Shown in pieces: positions 1-9,004 of a stretch of 64,000 nucleotides of DNA (position 1 is the stretch's first letter; the number at the start of each line of letters is the position of its first letter). The DNA is from Stieleria varia (GTDB taxonomy: Bacteria; Planctomycetota; Planctomycetia; Pirellulales; Pirellulaceae), in contig NZ_CP151726.1 in assembly GCF_038443385.1 (NCBI RefSeq), positions 124,001 to 188,000 on the forward strand. Direction: 5' to 3'. A model generated the notes under the pieces. The model ran no database searches, was not told where the DNA came from, and saw only the letters and a program-made list of their open reading frames with translations. Position numbers and translations under genes: made by a program.

Positions 1-2
1 CC

Positions 3-377
3 GGTGCGGATGACCCCGGCGTGCAGTCCGTCGGTCAGATTTACAACTACTACAAGAAATTCGGTTACGAGACCGAAGTCATGGGGGCCAGTTTCCGCAA
101 CACGGGCCAAATCACTGAGTTGGCCGGTTGCGATCTGCTGACGATCAGTCCCGACCTGTTGTCGCAACTGCATTCGTCCAATGAAACGATCGAGCGAAAG
201 CTGGATCCGGCGTCTGCCAAGCAGAGCGATCTGGAAAAGATCTCTCTGGATGAAAAGACATTCCGGTTCCAGCTCAACGAAGACGCCATGGCGACCGAAA
301 AAACCGCCGAAGGCATCCGCAAGTTCTCCGCCGACATCCGCAAGCTCGAAAAAGCAATCGCCGAGAAACTGGGTTGA
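3..377 (+). CDS. tal: Transaldolase, C-terminal part (gene begins before the window)
   Basis: The frame is open from the first bases and ends with TGA at 375-377, so only about 124 C-terminal residues are visible. The segment [20 protein letters not shown] followed by [10 protein letters not shown] is the conserved late part of the TalB-type transaldolase barrel. Transaldolase moves a dihydroxyacetone unit between sugar phosphates in the non-oxidative pentose phosphate pathway in the cytoplasm. The Schiff-base lysine lies upstream of the window. The C-terminal helices ([18 protein letters not shown]) fit the family. It converges on the DUF1080 gene, with a cruciform repeat between the two. 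Confidence 0.93.
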   Translation, partial: GADDPGVQSVGQIYNYYKKFGYETEVMGASFRNTGQITELAGCDLLTISPDLLSQLHSSNETIERKLDPASAKQSDLEKISLDEKTFRFQLNEDAMATEKTAEGIRKFSADIRKLEKAIAEKLG

Positions 378-441
378 TGCGATATCAATCGCATCCCTCA
401 AACGCGTCGGTGCTCAGCCACCTCCACCAAGGAACGAGACT

Positions 442-557
442 GCTGATTGAGTGCGTTACGTTCTTACTGTGAGCCGATGGCGCTAGCCACGGGCTTCGAA
501 GCATTTCGTCTTCACCACGAGGCCCGCCACTAGTGCCTTGCGGCTCACTCAATCAGC
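442..557. repeat. Cruciform/REP-like inverted repeat between convergent genes
   Basis: GCTGATTGAGTG at 442-453 is exactly complementary to CACTCAATCAGC at 546-557. An inner pair GTGAGCCG (469-476) / CGGCTCAC (541-548) continues the stem. It sits between two gene ends and may also end transcription. Similar GTGAGCC-type hairpins occur near 60.1 and 62.0 kb. Confidence 0.75.
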
Positions 558-606
558 GTTCTCCTGCGCCGTTGACACGCATCAGGCAACTCCATCGGCA
601 GCTATC

Positions 607-1374
607 TCACTCCGCGCTAAGCTCTTTCACGCGAATGTTCTTCCATAGCACGGTGCCTTTATTGCCCTTGTGGATCTGTAAACCAAAGAATCCTTTGGCG
701 TAGGTTCCGTCGTCGACCCAGTGCGCGACGGGGACTCCGTTGATCCAAGTCTTCACAACATTGCCTTTCGCAGAGATCGTCAACCGATTCCAACCTTCAC
801 GATCAAGCGCCGCGCGAGCCTCAGCGTGTTCTTTCAGCCACAACGGGTAGAAATAACCGCCGCAACTCTGGCCATAGATTCCTCCCGACCAGAAACGATC
901 CCCCGTGATGCCTTCCATCTCGGCTTGGGGGCCAAAGACGGTTTCGGAATTCTTTCCAGGCTTGGCTTGAGCGCGAAACATGACGCCGGAGTTCCCGTCG
1001 ACTTCCCATTTCATGTCACAGGTAAAGACAAAGTCAGTGAAGTCGGATTTGTCCGTGCACAGATAGGTGCTCGCTGAGCCTTTGACGCATTGTCCGACCA
1101 GCATTCCGTCTTGGACCTTGAATTCGCACTCACCACCCTTGGGGGTCCAGCCGGTCAAGTCCTTGCCGTTGAACAGACTGGTGAATCCGTCCGTCACATC
1201 AGGTTCCGAATCCGTGTTCAACAGCATCGCATCCGCTTTCGGAGCGTTCTGTTGCCCTTTGTATTTTTCGAACCAACTCTTCTGCGCCGGATCGATTTCG
1301 CCTGCCGTTGCGGTCAAGGATGCCAAGCAAACCAAGATCGCCAGGACGAACGATGTGATGGGTGAACGTGTCAT
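607..1374 (-). CDS. Secreted DUF1080 (3-keto-disaccharide hydrolase-type) protein
   Basis: 255 residues with a Sec signal peptide (a hydrophobic stretch ending near TATA-GE). The mature part carries a concanavalin-like fold of the DUF1080 family: FTSLFNGKDLTGW, NSGVMFRAQ, GWNRLTISAKG and WKNIRVKEL are typical. The family is abundant in planctomycetes and is linked to periplasmic glycan or 3-keto-sugar processing; the substrate here cannot be told. It starts 27 bases downstream of the lepA stop on the same strand, so it probably shares a transcript with ROK kinase and lepA, although its function is unrelated to translation. Confidence 0.88.
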   Translation of the reverse strand: MTRSPITSFVLAILVCLASLTATAGEIDPAQKSWFEKYKGQQNAPKADAMLLNTDSEPDVTDGFTSLFNGKDLTGWTPKGGECEFKVQDGMLVGQCVKGSASTYLCTDKSDFTDFVFTCDMKWEVDGNSGVMFRAQAKPGKNSETVFGPQAEMEGITGDRFWSGGIYGQSCGGYFYPLWLKEHAEARAALDREGWNRLTISAKGNVVKTWINGVPVAHWVDDGTYAKGFFGLQIHKGNKGTVLWKNIRVKELSAE

Positions 1375-1401
1375 GATGTGAGCTTCCTGATGGAGTGGGA
1401 A

Positions 1402-3201
1402 TCAATCGTTTTCGCTGTCGCTCAGGACGGCCATGAACGCTTTTTGGCTGATCTCGACATTGCCGATCGCCTTCATGCGTTTCTTGCCTTCCTTTTGCTT
1501 TTGCAACAGCTTGCGTTTCCGTGTGATGTCACCACCATAACACTTGGCGGTCACGTTTTTGCGCATGGCGGGGACGGTTTCTCGGGCAATCACTCGGCTG
1601 CCGATGGCGGCTTGCACGGCAACCTCGAACATGTGACGCTCGATCTCTTGCTTGAGCCGTTTGGCAACGGCGCGACCACGACGGTCAGCGTCGGCCCGGT
1701 TGCACACGACGCTCAACGCATCGACGCGTTTGCCATTGACCAAGATGTCGAGGCGGCACAAGTCGGCTGGTTCATAGCCTACCATCTCATAATCCAGCGT
1801 GCCGTATCCGCGGGTGCAACTCTTGATCTTGTCGTGCAAGTCATAGACGACTTCGGCCAACGGAATGTCGTACGTCAACATGGCACGCTGGGCGCCGAGG
1901 TATTCTTGGCTCTTTTGAATCCCGCGACGCTCTTGGCACAGTTTCATGACCGCGCCGATAAACTCACCGGGGACAATGACGTTGCATCGCACGATCGGTT
2001 GGCGAAACTCCTCGATGTCGCCGGGATCCGGAACATCCTGCGGTTTGTGAATCATCAAGGTCTCGCCACGCTTGTTGACGATCTCATACGTCACGTTGGG
2101 CGCGGTCTGGACAAGATCGATGTCGGATTCGTTCTCCAAACGCTGCTGCACGATCTCCATGTGCAGCAGTCCCAGGAACCCACAGCGAAATCCAAACCCC
2201 AACGCGTCGCTGGTTTCTGGCTCGAATTCAAAGCTCGGATCGTTGATCGCCAATCGCTCCAATGCTTCACGCAAGTCACTGAAATTTTGCCCGTCGCTGG
2301 GGAACAATCCGCAGTAAACCATCCGTTTGGGTCGCGAATAGCCGGGCAACGGTTTGGCCGCCGCATCACCAGGAATGCTGACCGTGTCGCCGATGTGAAC
2401 ATCACCCAAACTCTTGATATTGCAAATCAGGTAACCGACTTGGCCCGCGTGCAATTCCTCGCACGGCTGGCGGGCAGGGGCGAACTGACCCAGCTCGACG
2501 ATTTCGTGGTTGGCTCCCGCACGCAGAAAGCGAATCTTTTGTCCCTTGCGAACGGTCCCCTGCATGATGCGGACATAGGTGATCGCACCACGGTAATCGT
2601 CGTAGTTGGAGTCAAACACCATGGCTTGTAACACCGCCGACGGATCGCCCGTGGGTGCAGGTACATGTTCGATGATCGCGTCGATCAGGGCTTCGACGCC
2701 CTGTCCGGTTTTTGCGCTGACGCGGATGCACTCGTCGGGATCGGTGCCGAGTGAATTCATCATCTCCTCGGCCACTTCGTCAGGCCGGGCGTAGTCCAAG
2801 TCGATCTTGTTGATCACCGGAACGATTTTCAAATCGTGTTCCATGGCTGCGAACGCATTGGCAACGGTCTGAGCCTCGACGCCTTGGAAAGCATCGACCA
2901 ACAACAAAGCACCTTCACAACACGCCAGCGAACGGGAGACTTCGTATTGAAAGTCAACGTGCCCGGGCGTGTCGATCAAGTTCAGTTCGTAGTTCTGTCC
3001 GCCACGCTTGAACTTCATCACCACCGCGCGAGCTTTGATCGTGATCCCGCGTTGGCGTTCCAAATCCAAGTCGTCCAGCATCTGCGTTTTCAATTCGCGA
3101 TTGCTGACGGTGCCGGTCTGTTCCAACAAACGGTCGGCGAGCGTACTCTTTCCGTGATCGATGTGGGCAATGATGCAAAAGTTTCGAATATGGGTCGTCA
3201 T
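1402..3201 (-). CDS. lepA: Elongation factor 4 (LepA)
   Basis: 599 residues, the usual length for LepA. Seen directly: the GTP-binding motifs AHIDHGKST, DTPGHVDF and NKIDL, the effector segment RQRGITIKA, and the LepA-specific C-terminal part (GYGTLDYEMVGYEPADL; VIARETVPAMRKNVTAKCYGGDITRKRKLL). LepA is a ribosomal GTPase that acts on the elongation/initiation ribosome under stress. The start codon overlaps the stop of the upstream ROK kinase gene by four bases (ATGA), indicating translational coupling. Confidence 0.98.
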   Translation of the reverse strand: MTTHIRNFCIIAHIDHGKSTLADRLLEQTGTVSNRELKTQMLDDLDLERQRGITIKARAVVMKFKRGGQNYELNLIDTPGHVDFQYEVSRSLACCEGALLLVDAFQGVEAQTVANAFAAMEHDLKIVPVINKIDLDYARPDEVAEEMMNSLGTDPDECIRVSAKTGQGVEALIDAIIEHVPAPTGDPSAVLQAMVFDSNYDDYRGAITYVRIMQGTVRKGQKIRFLRAGANHEIVELGQFAPARQPCEELHAGQVGYLICNIKSLGDVHIGDTVSIPGDAAAKPLPGYSRPKRMVYCGLFPSDGQNFSDLREALERLAINDPSFEFEPETSDALGFGFRCGFLGLLHMEIVQQRLENESDIDLVQTAPNVTYEIVNKRGETLMIHKPQDVPDPGDIEEFRQPIVRCNVIVPGEFIGAVMKLCQERRGIQKSQEYLGAQRAMLTYDIPLAEVVYDLHDKIKSCTRGYGTLDYEMVGYEPADLCRLDILVNGKRVDALSVVCNRADADRRGRAVAKRLKQEIERHMFEVAVQAAIGSRVIARETVPAMRKNVTAKCYGGDITRKRKLLQKQKEGKKRMKAIGNVEISQKAFMAVLSDSEND

Positions 3202-4256
3202 AGCGATTGGTTTTCTTTTCTCGCGTATCCGGCTACACCGAGGTAGCCCGCATCGGGACCGAGCGACGCAAAGCCGATCGACGTCCCGTCATAAATGTTC
3301 TCAAACGTACGTGACTTGAACTCTTCGCGAATGCTCTGCAAGAACCGCTGTCCGATCGGGCAATCGTCTCCGCCAAAGTCCATCGCGCCGCCCAAAGCAA
3401 TGATGCCCGGGTCCACCGCGTGGACCAACGTCGTGATCCCGATGCCCAGCCATCTTGCCGTTTCATCGATGATCTCCAAAGCCAGCTTGTCGCCTTCGTT
3501 CTTCGCCGCCTCATAAATCTTCTTGGCCGTCAACTCGCTGTCCGAGCTGCCCAGCAAACCGCTCAAGCAACTCTCGGCACCCTCGGTCAACCGCTGACGG
3601 GTCCGCAACACGACGGCACTGGCCGACGCATAAGCCTCCAAGTGCCCGCGGCCGCCACCCCACACGCACAATTGCGCGGTCGGCGAGGGGTCGACGATCA
3701 TATGGCCGCATTCGCTGCCGCAACTGTTCACCCCGTTGACCAATTCGCCGTCGATCACGATCCCGCCGCCAACGCCGGTGCCCAGTGTCAACAAGACCAT
3801 CGACTCGGCATGGCGTCCGGTTCCCAGCCAAAATTCTCCAAACGCCGCCGCGTTGGCGTCGTTCAAGAACGAGACCGGTCGACCGGTCGCCTCGCCCACC
3901 GCGTCGCGAATATTGAATCCCCACCAGGATGGTAGTTGGGGCGGCGCGACCAACAAGCCTTTGGGCAGGTCCATCGGGCCGGGAGCCCCCAAGCCAATCT
4001 GTGGGACTTGGCCTACAATTCCAAGCGCCGACTCCGTTTTCGAGATGATGTCCGCGATCCGAGCCACGGCCGCAGACGCCCCCTCGGCTTCCCGAGTGGG
4101 TATCTTTTCGTACGCTACCGTCCGACCCAAATCGTCGACCAACCCGAGTTTGATCCCGGTCCCGCCGACATCGACACCCCAAAAGTAAGGGGCTTGAGCG
4201 TGTGAGATTTCGAGGAGTTGGGGTAGCGACATGGTCGTTGGGTTCCGCAGCGTCAA
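3198..4256 (-). CDS. ROK-family sugar kinase (glucokinase-like)
   Basis: 352 residues from ATG at 4256; an alternative start is the internal Met at 4232. The ATP-binding motif DVGGTGIKLGLVD is near residue 25, and a second phosphate motif (LTLGTGVGGGIVIDG) follows the catalytic region SFLNDANAAAFGE. ROK kinases phosphorylate glucose or related sugars in the cytoplasm. Odd: the usual zinc motif CxCGxxGCxE reads CVWGGGRGHLE, so two of the zinc cysteines are replaced by W and H. It is the first gene of a minus-strand operon with lepA and is divergent from the glycosyltransferase. Confidence 0.9.
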   Translation of the reverse strand: MTLRNPTTMSLPQLLEISHAQAPYFWGVDVGGTGIKLGLVDDLGRTVAYEKIPTREAEGASAAVARIADIISKTESALGIVGQVPQIGLGAPGPMDLPKGLLVAPPQLPSWWGFNIRDAVGEATGRPVSFLNDANAAAFGEFWLGTGRHAESMVLLTLGTGVGGGIVIDGELVNGVNSCGSECGHMIVDPSPTAQLCVWGGGRGHLEAYASASAVVLRTRQRLTEGAESCLSGLLGSSDSELTAKKIYEAAKNEGDKLALEIIDETARWLGIGITTLVHAVDPGIIALGGAMDFGGDDCPIGQRFLQSIREEFKSRTFENIYDGTSIGFASLGPDAGYLGVAGYARKENQSL

Positions 4257-4357
4257 TGGTATCGTCGGTCCGGCCTCTCCGGTACGGCATTCGTCAGGGA
4301 ATCTTTCCGCGCCGGAGTATAGAAACGCGTGGAAATTGCCACAACGAGATCAATTAC

Positions 4358-5683
4358 ATGAAAGTCGTCTTTTTGACCGCTGGCGCCGCCGGGATGTATT
4401 GCGGCAGTTGCATGCATGACAACGCATTGGCCAAAGCACTTCGTGATCTCGGCGTCGATTGCGTCCTGCAACCGGTCTACACCCCGATCCGGACCGATGA
4501 AGATAGCATTGCGGACGCCCATGTCTTTTTCGGTGGCATCCACGTCTACTTGCTCCAACAGATGCCCTGGCTGCGTTTCGTGCCGGGCCCCCTCCGCCGT
4601 GTCCTGGACTGGCCTCCACTGCTGAACTTTGCCACACGCCGTGTCGCCTCCACCGATCCAGGAAAACTCGGCGAGCTGTCCCTGTCCATGCTCCGCGGCG
4701 TTCACGGCCGTCAAGCCGACGAGTTTCGACGGCTGGTCGACTGGATGGCGGACGAAATGAAACCCGACGCGGTGATCTTTAGCAATCTGCTGATTGGCGG
4801 AGGGATCCCCGAACTGAAGTCGCGGTTGCCCGACACCAAACTGATCGTGCTGCTGCAGGGCGACGATATCTTTCTAGATCACTTGCACCCGGAAACCAGA
4901 CAGCAAGCGATCGAGCTGTGCACGGAGCTGATCGTCTCGCTCGATCACGCTTGCGCCCACAGCCAGTTCTACGCGAACAAGATGGGCGAGCTGCTGCAGA
5001 TCCCACACGAAAAACGCGTCGTCTCGCGACTCTCCATCGACACCTCTGCATTCCACCCCATCGCGAACGATGATCCGGCCGCGTCGAATCAGGCAGAATC
5101 AAATCCGTCGGATTCCTCACCTAAACCGTTTCGCTTAGGCTACCTCGCTCGTATCGCTCCCGAGAAAGGTTTCCACCGGCTGGTCGATGCGTTCTTGCAA
5201 ATCGCAAAGGATCCTGCAATGGATCACGTGCAATTGCATGCCGCCGGCTGGTTGGGTGAAAACAACCGAGCGTACTTTCAGTCGCAACTCAAGCGTCTGG
5301 AGCAAGCCGGAGTTGCCGACCGATTCGAGCATCACGGCAGCCCCGATCTGAAGCAGAAGATCGATTATCTGCGATCGCTGGATCTGCTGTGTGTCCCGAC
5401 CGAGTACGAGGACCCCAAAGGGCTGTTCGTGCTGGAGTCGCTCGCAGCGGGCACTCCGGTCGTGATGCCCGATCACGGCGCGTTCAGCGAACTGATCCGC
5501 AGCACGGGCGGAGGAATCTTGGTTCCACCGGGAGACACCGACGCGTTGTGTTCATCGATTCGAGAACTCGTACTGGACACTCCACGTCGTAGGCAACTGG
5601 CACGTGAAGGCCGAGAAGCGGTCCAGGAAAAACACTCCATCCAATCCGCCGCCCAAGCACTCCGAGACCTGATCGCAAGCTAA
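4358..5683 (+). CDS. Family 4-type glycosyltransferase
   Basis: I chose ATG 4358 because the protein then opens with MKVVFLTAGAAGMYCGSC, a normal first beta strand and glycine loop of a GT-B enzyme; the frame is open further upstream but that part has no homology-like character. 441 residues. The C-terminal domain has the nucleotide-sugar site: LGYLARIAPEKGFHRLVDAF and the EX7E-type region EYEDPKGLFVLESLAAGTPV. It transfers a sugar from a nucleotide donor, probably for cell-surface glycans. The gene stands alone and is divergent from the ROK/lepA operon. Confidence 0.88.
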   Translation: MKVVFLTAGAAGMYCGSCMHDNALAKALRDLGVDCVLQPVYTPIRTDEDSIADAHVFFGGIHVYLLQQMPWLRFVPGPLRRVLDWPPLLNFATRRVASTDPGKLGELSLSMLRGVHGRQADEFRRLVDWMADEMKPDAVIFSNLLIGGGIPELKSRLPDTKLIVLLQGDDIFLDHLHPETRQQAIELCTELIVSLDHACAHSQFYANKMGELLQIPHEKRVVSRLSIDTSAFHPIANDDPAASNQAESNPSDSSPKPFRLGYLARIAPEKGFHRLVDAFLQIAKDPAMDHVQLHAAGWLGENNRAYFQSQLKRLEQAGVADRFEHHGSPDLKQKIDYLRSLDLLCVPTEYEDPKGLFVLESLAAGTPVVMPDHGAFSELIRSTGGGILVPPGDTDALCSSIRELVLDTPRRRQLAREGREAVQEKHSIQSAAQALRDLIAS

Positions 5684-6080
5684 GGGCGTAAGGGTAATAA
5701 GTGTCACGAAATTTACGTAGCAATCATCGCTCCGCGTGATTTTTGCAAAGAGCCAGGACGCTAATTTTTCGCACGTCCCGAAGGGACCGAACATGAAAGC
5801 CCAGGGCAGAGCGCAGCGCCGCCCTGGGGCTATTTTGTCTTGTCCCTTCGGGACGGATTCGATGACGTCCCTTGCAAGCGGTTTTCGGGTCGTCGGGGAC
5901 AGGGTTGTCGGGAACACAGCACTTCACTGATTGCCGGGCGGGAATCACCGTGTTGACGCCCAAACCTGATTTTGTTTCTCATCGGTCCCGGGCACCGAAC
6001 GCAACTCTCGGAGTCGGCAATTCCGCGAAGTTTGTCCAACGTCAGCGGCAGAGAGAAAAGTGATCTGTTAAATCCGATCG

Positions 6081-6176
6081 ATGGGACCTATGGGACTTCT
6101 AGGACCGATGTGTCTTATTGGTCGTATTTGTCCTATTGCTCCCATTCAATTTGATCAGACGGAATCTCGCAGATGA
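6081..6176 (+). other. Repeat-borne micro-ORF A, copy 1 (31 codons, collagen-like)
   Basis: ATG at 6081, stop TGA at 6174. The peptide begins MGPMGLLGPM and ends QTESRR. The same 31-codon frame, with start and stop kept, occurs at 8429 and 16758. Its stop overlaps the start of micro-ORF B as ATGA. It may be an accident of a conserved repeat. Confidence 0.3.
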
Positions 6177-6325
6177 ATACCGATGTGAAATGCCATACGC
6201 CGCAACTCTCCTCGGTTGCAGCGACCGAAGCGGCTGGGGATTTCGGCAAATTGCGGGCGGTGTGTCCAGTGGGGCCGCGACTGATCAATCTGCGACCGCA
6301 GCAGGAGGCCGCTGCCGACGTGTAA
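6173..6325 (+). other. Repeat-borne micro-ORF B, copy 1 (50 codons)
   Basis: ATG 6173 overlaps the TGA of micro-ORF A. The peptide opens MNTDVKCHTPQLSSVA and ends with TAA at 6323. Related copies at 8521 and 16850 keep the opening residues but then diverge or shift frame; a partial copy at about 16040-16158 keeps the C-terminal half. Confidence 0.3.
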
Positions 6326-6377
6326 CGGTGTGCGTCAGCAATCGATTTGCGAGTCACGCGGAACGTGCGGGAAAGAG

Positions 6378-6635
6378 GTGTCACGAAATCCACGTAGCAA
6401 TCATCGCTCCGCGTGATTGTTGCAAGGAGCCAGGACGCTGGTTTTCCGCACGTCCCGAAGGGGCCGAACATGAAAGCCCAGGGCAGAGCGCAGCGCCGCC
6501 CTGAGCAACCTGATTGCTGGGCGGGAATCTTCGTTTCGACGCCCAAACCTGATTTGTTTCTCGTCGGTCCCAGGCACGGAACGCAACTCTCGGAGTCGGC
6601 AATTCCGCGAGGTTTGTCCAACCTGGGCGGCATAA
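6378..6635. repeat. Dispersed repeat, partial copy 2
   Basis: Near-copy of 5698-6040 with an internal deletion. The REP core at 6478-6503 matches the core at 5800-5828. It ends at the shared GGTTTGTCCAACCT segment. From here to 6892 I see nothing else convincing. Confidence 0.75.
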
Positions 6636-6892
6636 GAGTTTTGTCAATCTACGTTCGATGTTCACGGCTGACGCGTCGATCCGCGTGCTGACTCAAGCTG
6701 GGTGAGCGGAGGATCTTGGCAAAAAATGAAGCTCGACAAAGCACGAAACAATCGGGGCTTTCCCTGAAAGCGCAAATCGCGCTTCGTCGGGACTCTATTG
6801 CTCGCTAGAATTCCCAATTCGAAGCAGCCACTCATTGTAGGGCGTCTGTCGAAATCATTGAAATACGTAGTCATTGAAATACGGAGTGCCGG

Positions 6893-8029
6893 ATGTCTCA
6901 GATGGCTTTGCGATTCACGGTTTTGTTCATCGTGCTAATTCATCATGGCGTCAGCCTTGCAGACCAACCGGCTCAAATTGATCGAGTCACTTCAGAAAAA
7001 GCGATTTCTCGTGGGTTGATTTATCTGATCGACAGACAAAACCGTAACGGTAGTTGGTCTCTTCAGGGGCACGGGACGGATGTCCTGCTGCACAGCGACA
7101 GCGCAGCAACTGGATTATGTTTGCTCGCGTTTCTTGAGGCGCCAAACTCAATGCGGCAGAAGCACGATGCGGTCATTCAGTCCGGTATTGAGTACTTGGT
7201 CAACGTTCAAGACGAGGAAGGGAACCTATACGGAAGTGAAAATGATGTCTCGGACAATAGCGTAGCATTTTACAGCCACGCCATCGCGACGCGAGCTCTG
7301 TGCGATGCCTTGAGGATTCGCAAAGACCCAGCATTGGAGTCACCTGCTCAACGCGCAATCGACTACATCGCAGCCAGCCAGCATCGAATGAGGGGAGGGT
7401 GGCGATACACGCCACAGAAAAGCTCCGATACGAGCGTGACTTGTCAGATGGCGTTGGCCTGTGCTGCTGCCAAACGGGCAGACGTGCAGGTGCCGGCCGC
7501 AATTGATGAGGGGTTATTGCGGTGGATCAAGTTTTGTGAGATGCCCGGAACCCCGCAGCAGTATCGCTACAACCCTTTTGCACCCGACACAGACACGCAA
7601 CGTCATGGACGCTGGCCGTCGCCGTGCATGACGGCCGCAGGTGGGCTCATTCGCTTGTACGCGAACGGCAACATCCCCGACCAGCGGGACCGATCAAGTA
7701 GTGAGTTCATATTTCAATACCTTCCACAATTTCGTGTTCGGAGCTCGCCGCGCCGCGATGTCTACTATTGGTACCTTTCAACACTCTTTATGAACCGAAT
7801 CGGTGGCGAATATGCGAAGCGATGGCAAGACACATTGCTGCCTATGCTGTTGAATTCACAAGTTCGCACGGCAGCAGACACCAGCGGAGAACCGGGAGCA
7901 AGTTGGCAGATCGATTATCCAGATCCAGATCGTTGGGGCATGCATGCCGGGCCAATCTATTTGACAGCGATGCACGTCCTAACGATTGAGTCCATCATCG
8001 ATCAACGTTGGCCGAGCACGCCTGAGTGA
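6893..8029 (+). CDS. Secreted prenyltransferase/squalene-cyclase-like repeat protein
   Basis: 378 residues. The N-terminal hydrophobic segment followed by SLADQ is a Sec signal peptide. The mature part has alpha-alpha-barrel repeats of the squalene-cyclase/prenyltransferase type: RNGSWSLQGHGTD, then AATGLCLLAFLEA, GGWRYTPQKSSDTSVTCQMA, and PGASWQIDYPDPDRWGMH. This exported family is common in planctomycetes and is not thought to cyclise squalene; its function is unknown. It stands alone between repeat blocks. Confidence 0.8.
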   Translation: MSQMALRFTVLFIVLIHHGVSLADQPAQIDRVTSEKAISRGLIYLIDRQNRNGSWSLQGHGTDVLLHSDSAATGLCLLAFLEAPNSMRQKHDAVIQSGIEYLVNVQDEEGNLYGSENDVSDNSVAFYSHAIATRALCDALRIRKDPALESPAQRAIDYIAASQHRMRGGWRYTPQKSSDTSVTCQMALACAAAKRADVQVPAAIDEGLLRWIKFCEMPGTPQQYRYNPFAPDTDTQRHGRWPSPCMTAAGGLIRLYANGNIPDQRDRSSSEFIFQYLPQFRVRSSPRRDVYYWYLSTLFMNRIGGEYAKRWQDTLLPMLLNSQVRTAADTSGEPGASWQIDYPDPDRWGMHAGPIYLTAMHVLTIESIIDQRWPSTPE

Positions 8030-8374
8030 GAATCAGGAGCTGAGCATCCACCTCACCGTTAGGCAAACCGAATGCGAGGATCCCGGGGGCGTCGAAATCA
8101 ATCACCATGATGCGTCCCTCTTCCCGGACCTTCTCTAACGCCAATACACTTTGGTGACAAAGCCGACTCGGGGAACGTTATCGTGAAAGTGGCTAAAGTG
8201 AAGACAGGCACGGGCCAAAACTCGCATTCTTGAGCCGATCTGCGCCACACCGAAGTGAACTGCGGACTGCTGGCAGCGAGACTCTGAAGTCGGCCGCCGG
8301 TAGACGGAATTGGATCGACCGAAGTCGCGTCGGTCTCCGTCACCTCCTTCACGAAGGCGATCGCGCAAGCCCGA

Positions 8375-8660
8375 GCGGTTTGTCCAACCTCAGTGGGAGA
8401 AAGAAAAGAGATCTGTCAAATCCGACAGATGGGACCTTTGGGACTCTTAGGACCGATGGGGCTTATTGGTCACATTTGTCCTATTGGTCCTACTCAACTT
8501 GGTCTGACGGAATCTCGCCGATGAATGCCGATGTGAAATGCCATACGCCGCAACTCTCCTCGGTTGCATCGTCCTCGCTCAGTTCGGTCTGGCGAAGAAC
8601 TGCAGCGGTTGCTGCCCCGATTGCCGACCGACGCGAGTTCTGCGGTAGCCGACCGAGTTG
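8375..8660. repeat. Dispersed repeat, copy 3 (micro-ORF region)
   Basis: Copy of the 6030-6225 block. Micro-ORF A is intact (8429-8524). Micro-ORF B starts at 8521 but departs from the other copies after about 16 codons and ends at 8661. 8030-8374 holds no gene that I can support. Confidence 0.7.
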
Positions 8661-8735
8661 ATTCGGTTTCATCGACTGGTGCATAAAATGTCCGGCGACC
8701 CGAAGTCGGCCGCCGGAGCATGGAAGTGGGTAACT

Positions 8736-8954
8736 ATGAATGATGATCAGCCCCCCTGCAGGAATTACACAACCATCGAAAACGTAGGCGAAACGGAAGT
8801 ATCTGACGCGGTATGTGCAGTCTTGGGTGCAGCAAATAACAGCGAAGATTCACTTCGCGAACTGATCTCGATTCGGGAATGTGTTTCGCCCGATATTCGG
8901 CAGGAGATCCTTTCGATCGCACATGTGGGACAATGCAAGTCAAACCGTGAGTGA
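8736..8954 (+). CDS. Possible small hypothetical protein (72 aa)
   Basis: The frame from ATG 8736 gives MNDDQPPCRNYTTIENVGET onward, with an amphipathic acidic C-terminal part (SDAVCAVLGAANNSEDSLRELISIRECVSP). The composition is protein-like, but no family is recognised and there is no clear Shine-Dalgarno. It lies next to a repeat and could be a gene remnant. It is convergent with the large fusion gene. Confidence 0.35.
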   Translation: MNDDQPPCRNYTTIENVGETEVSDAVCAVLGAANNSEDSLRELISIRECVSPDIRQEILSIAHVGQCKSNRE

Positions 8955-9004
8955 GAAACGCAGCACGGCTGAACTTGATGCTTCAAACACTGAGCATCAC
9001 TTTG

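Larger units (their letters stand above)
5700..6365. repeat. Dispersed planctomycete repeat, long copy 1
   Basis: No ordinary gene. It holds a REP-like palindrome at 5800-5828 (arms CCCAGGGC/GCCCTGGG) and a segment around 5965-6040 repeated near 6545 and 16640. The block 6060-6365 is repeated near 8400 and 16740-17045. Two overlapping micro-ORFs inside are listed separately. Confidence 0.8.

Noticed and set aside
1378-2631. Long plus-strand open frame of 417 codons opposite lepA
   Set aside because: It is the complement of lepA codons; the translation shows shadow composition and no domain, while lepA is unmistakable.
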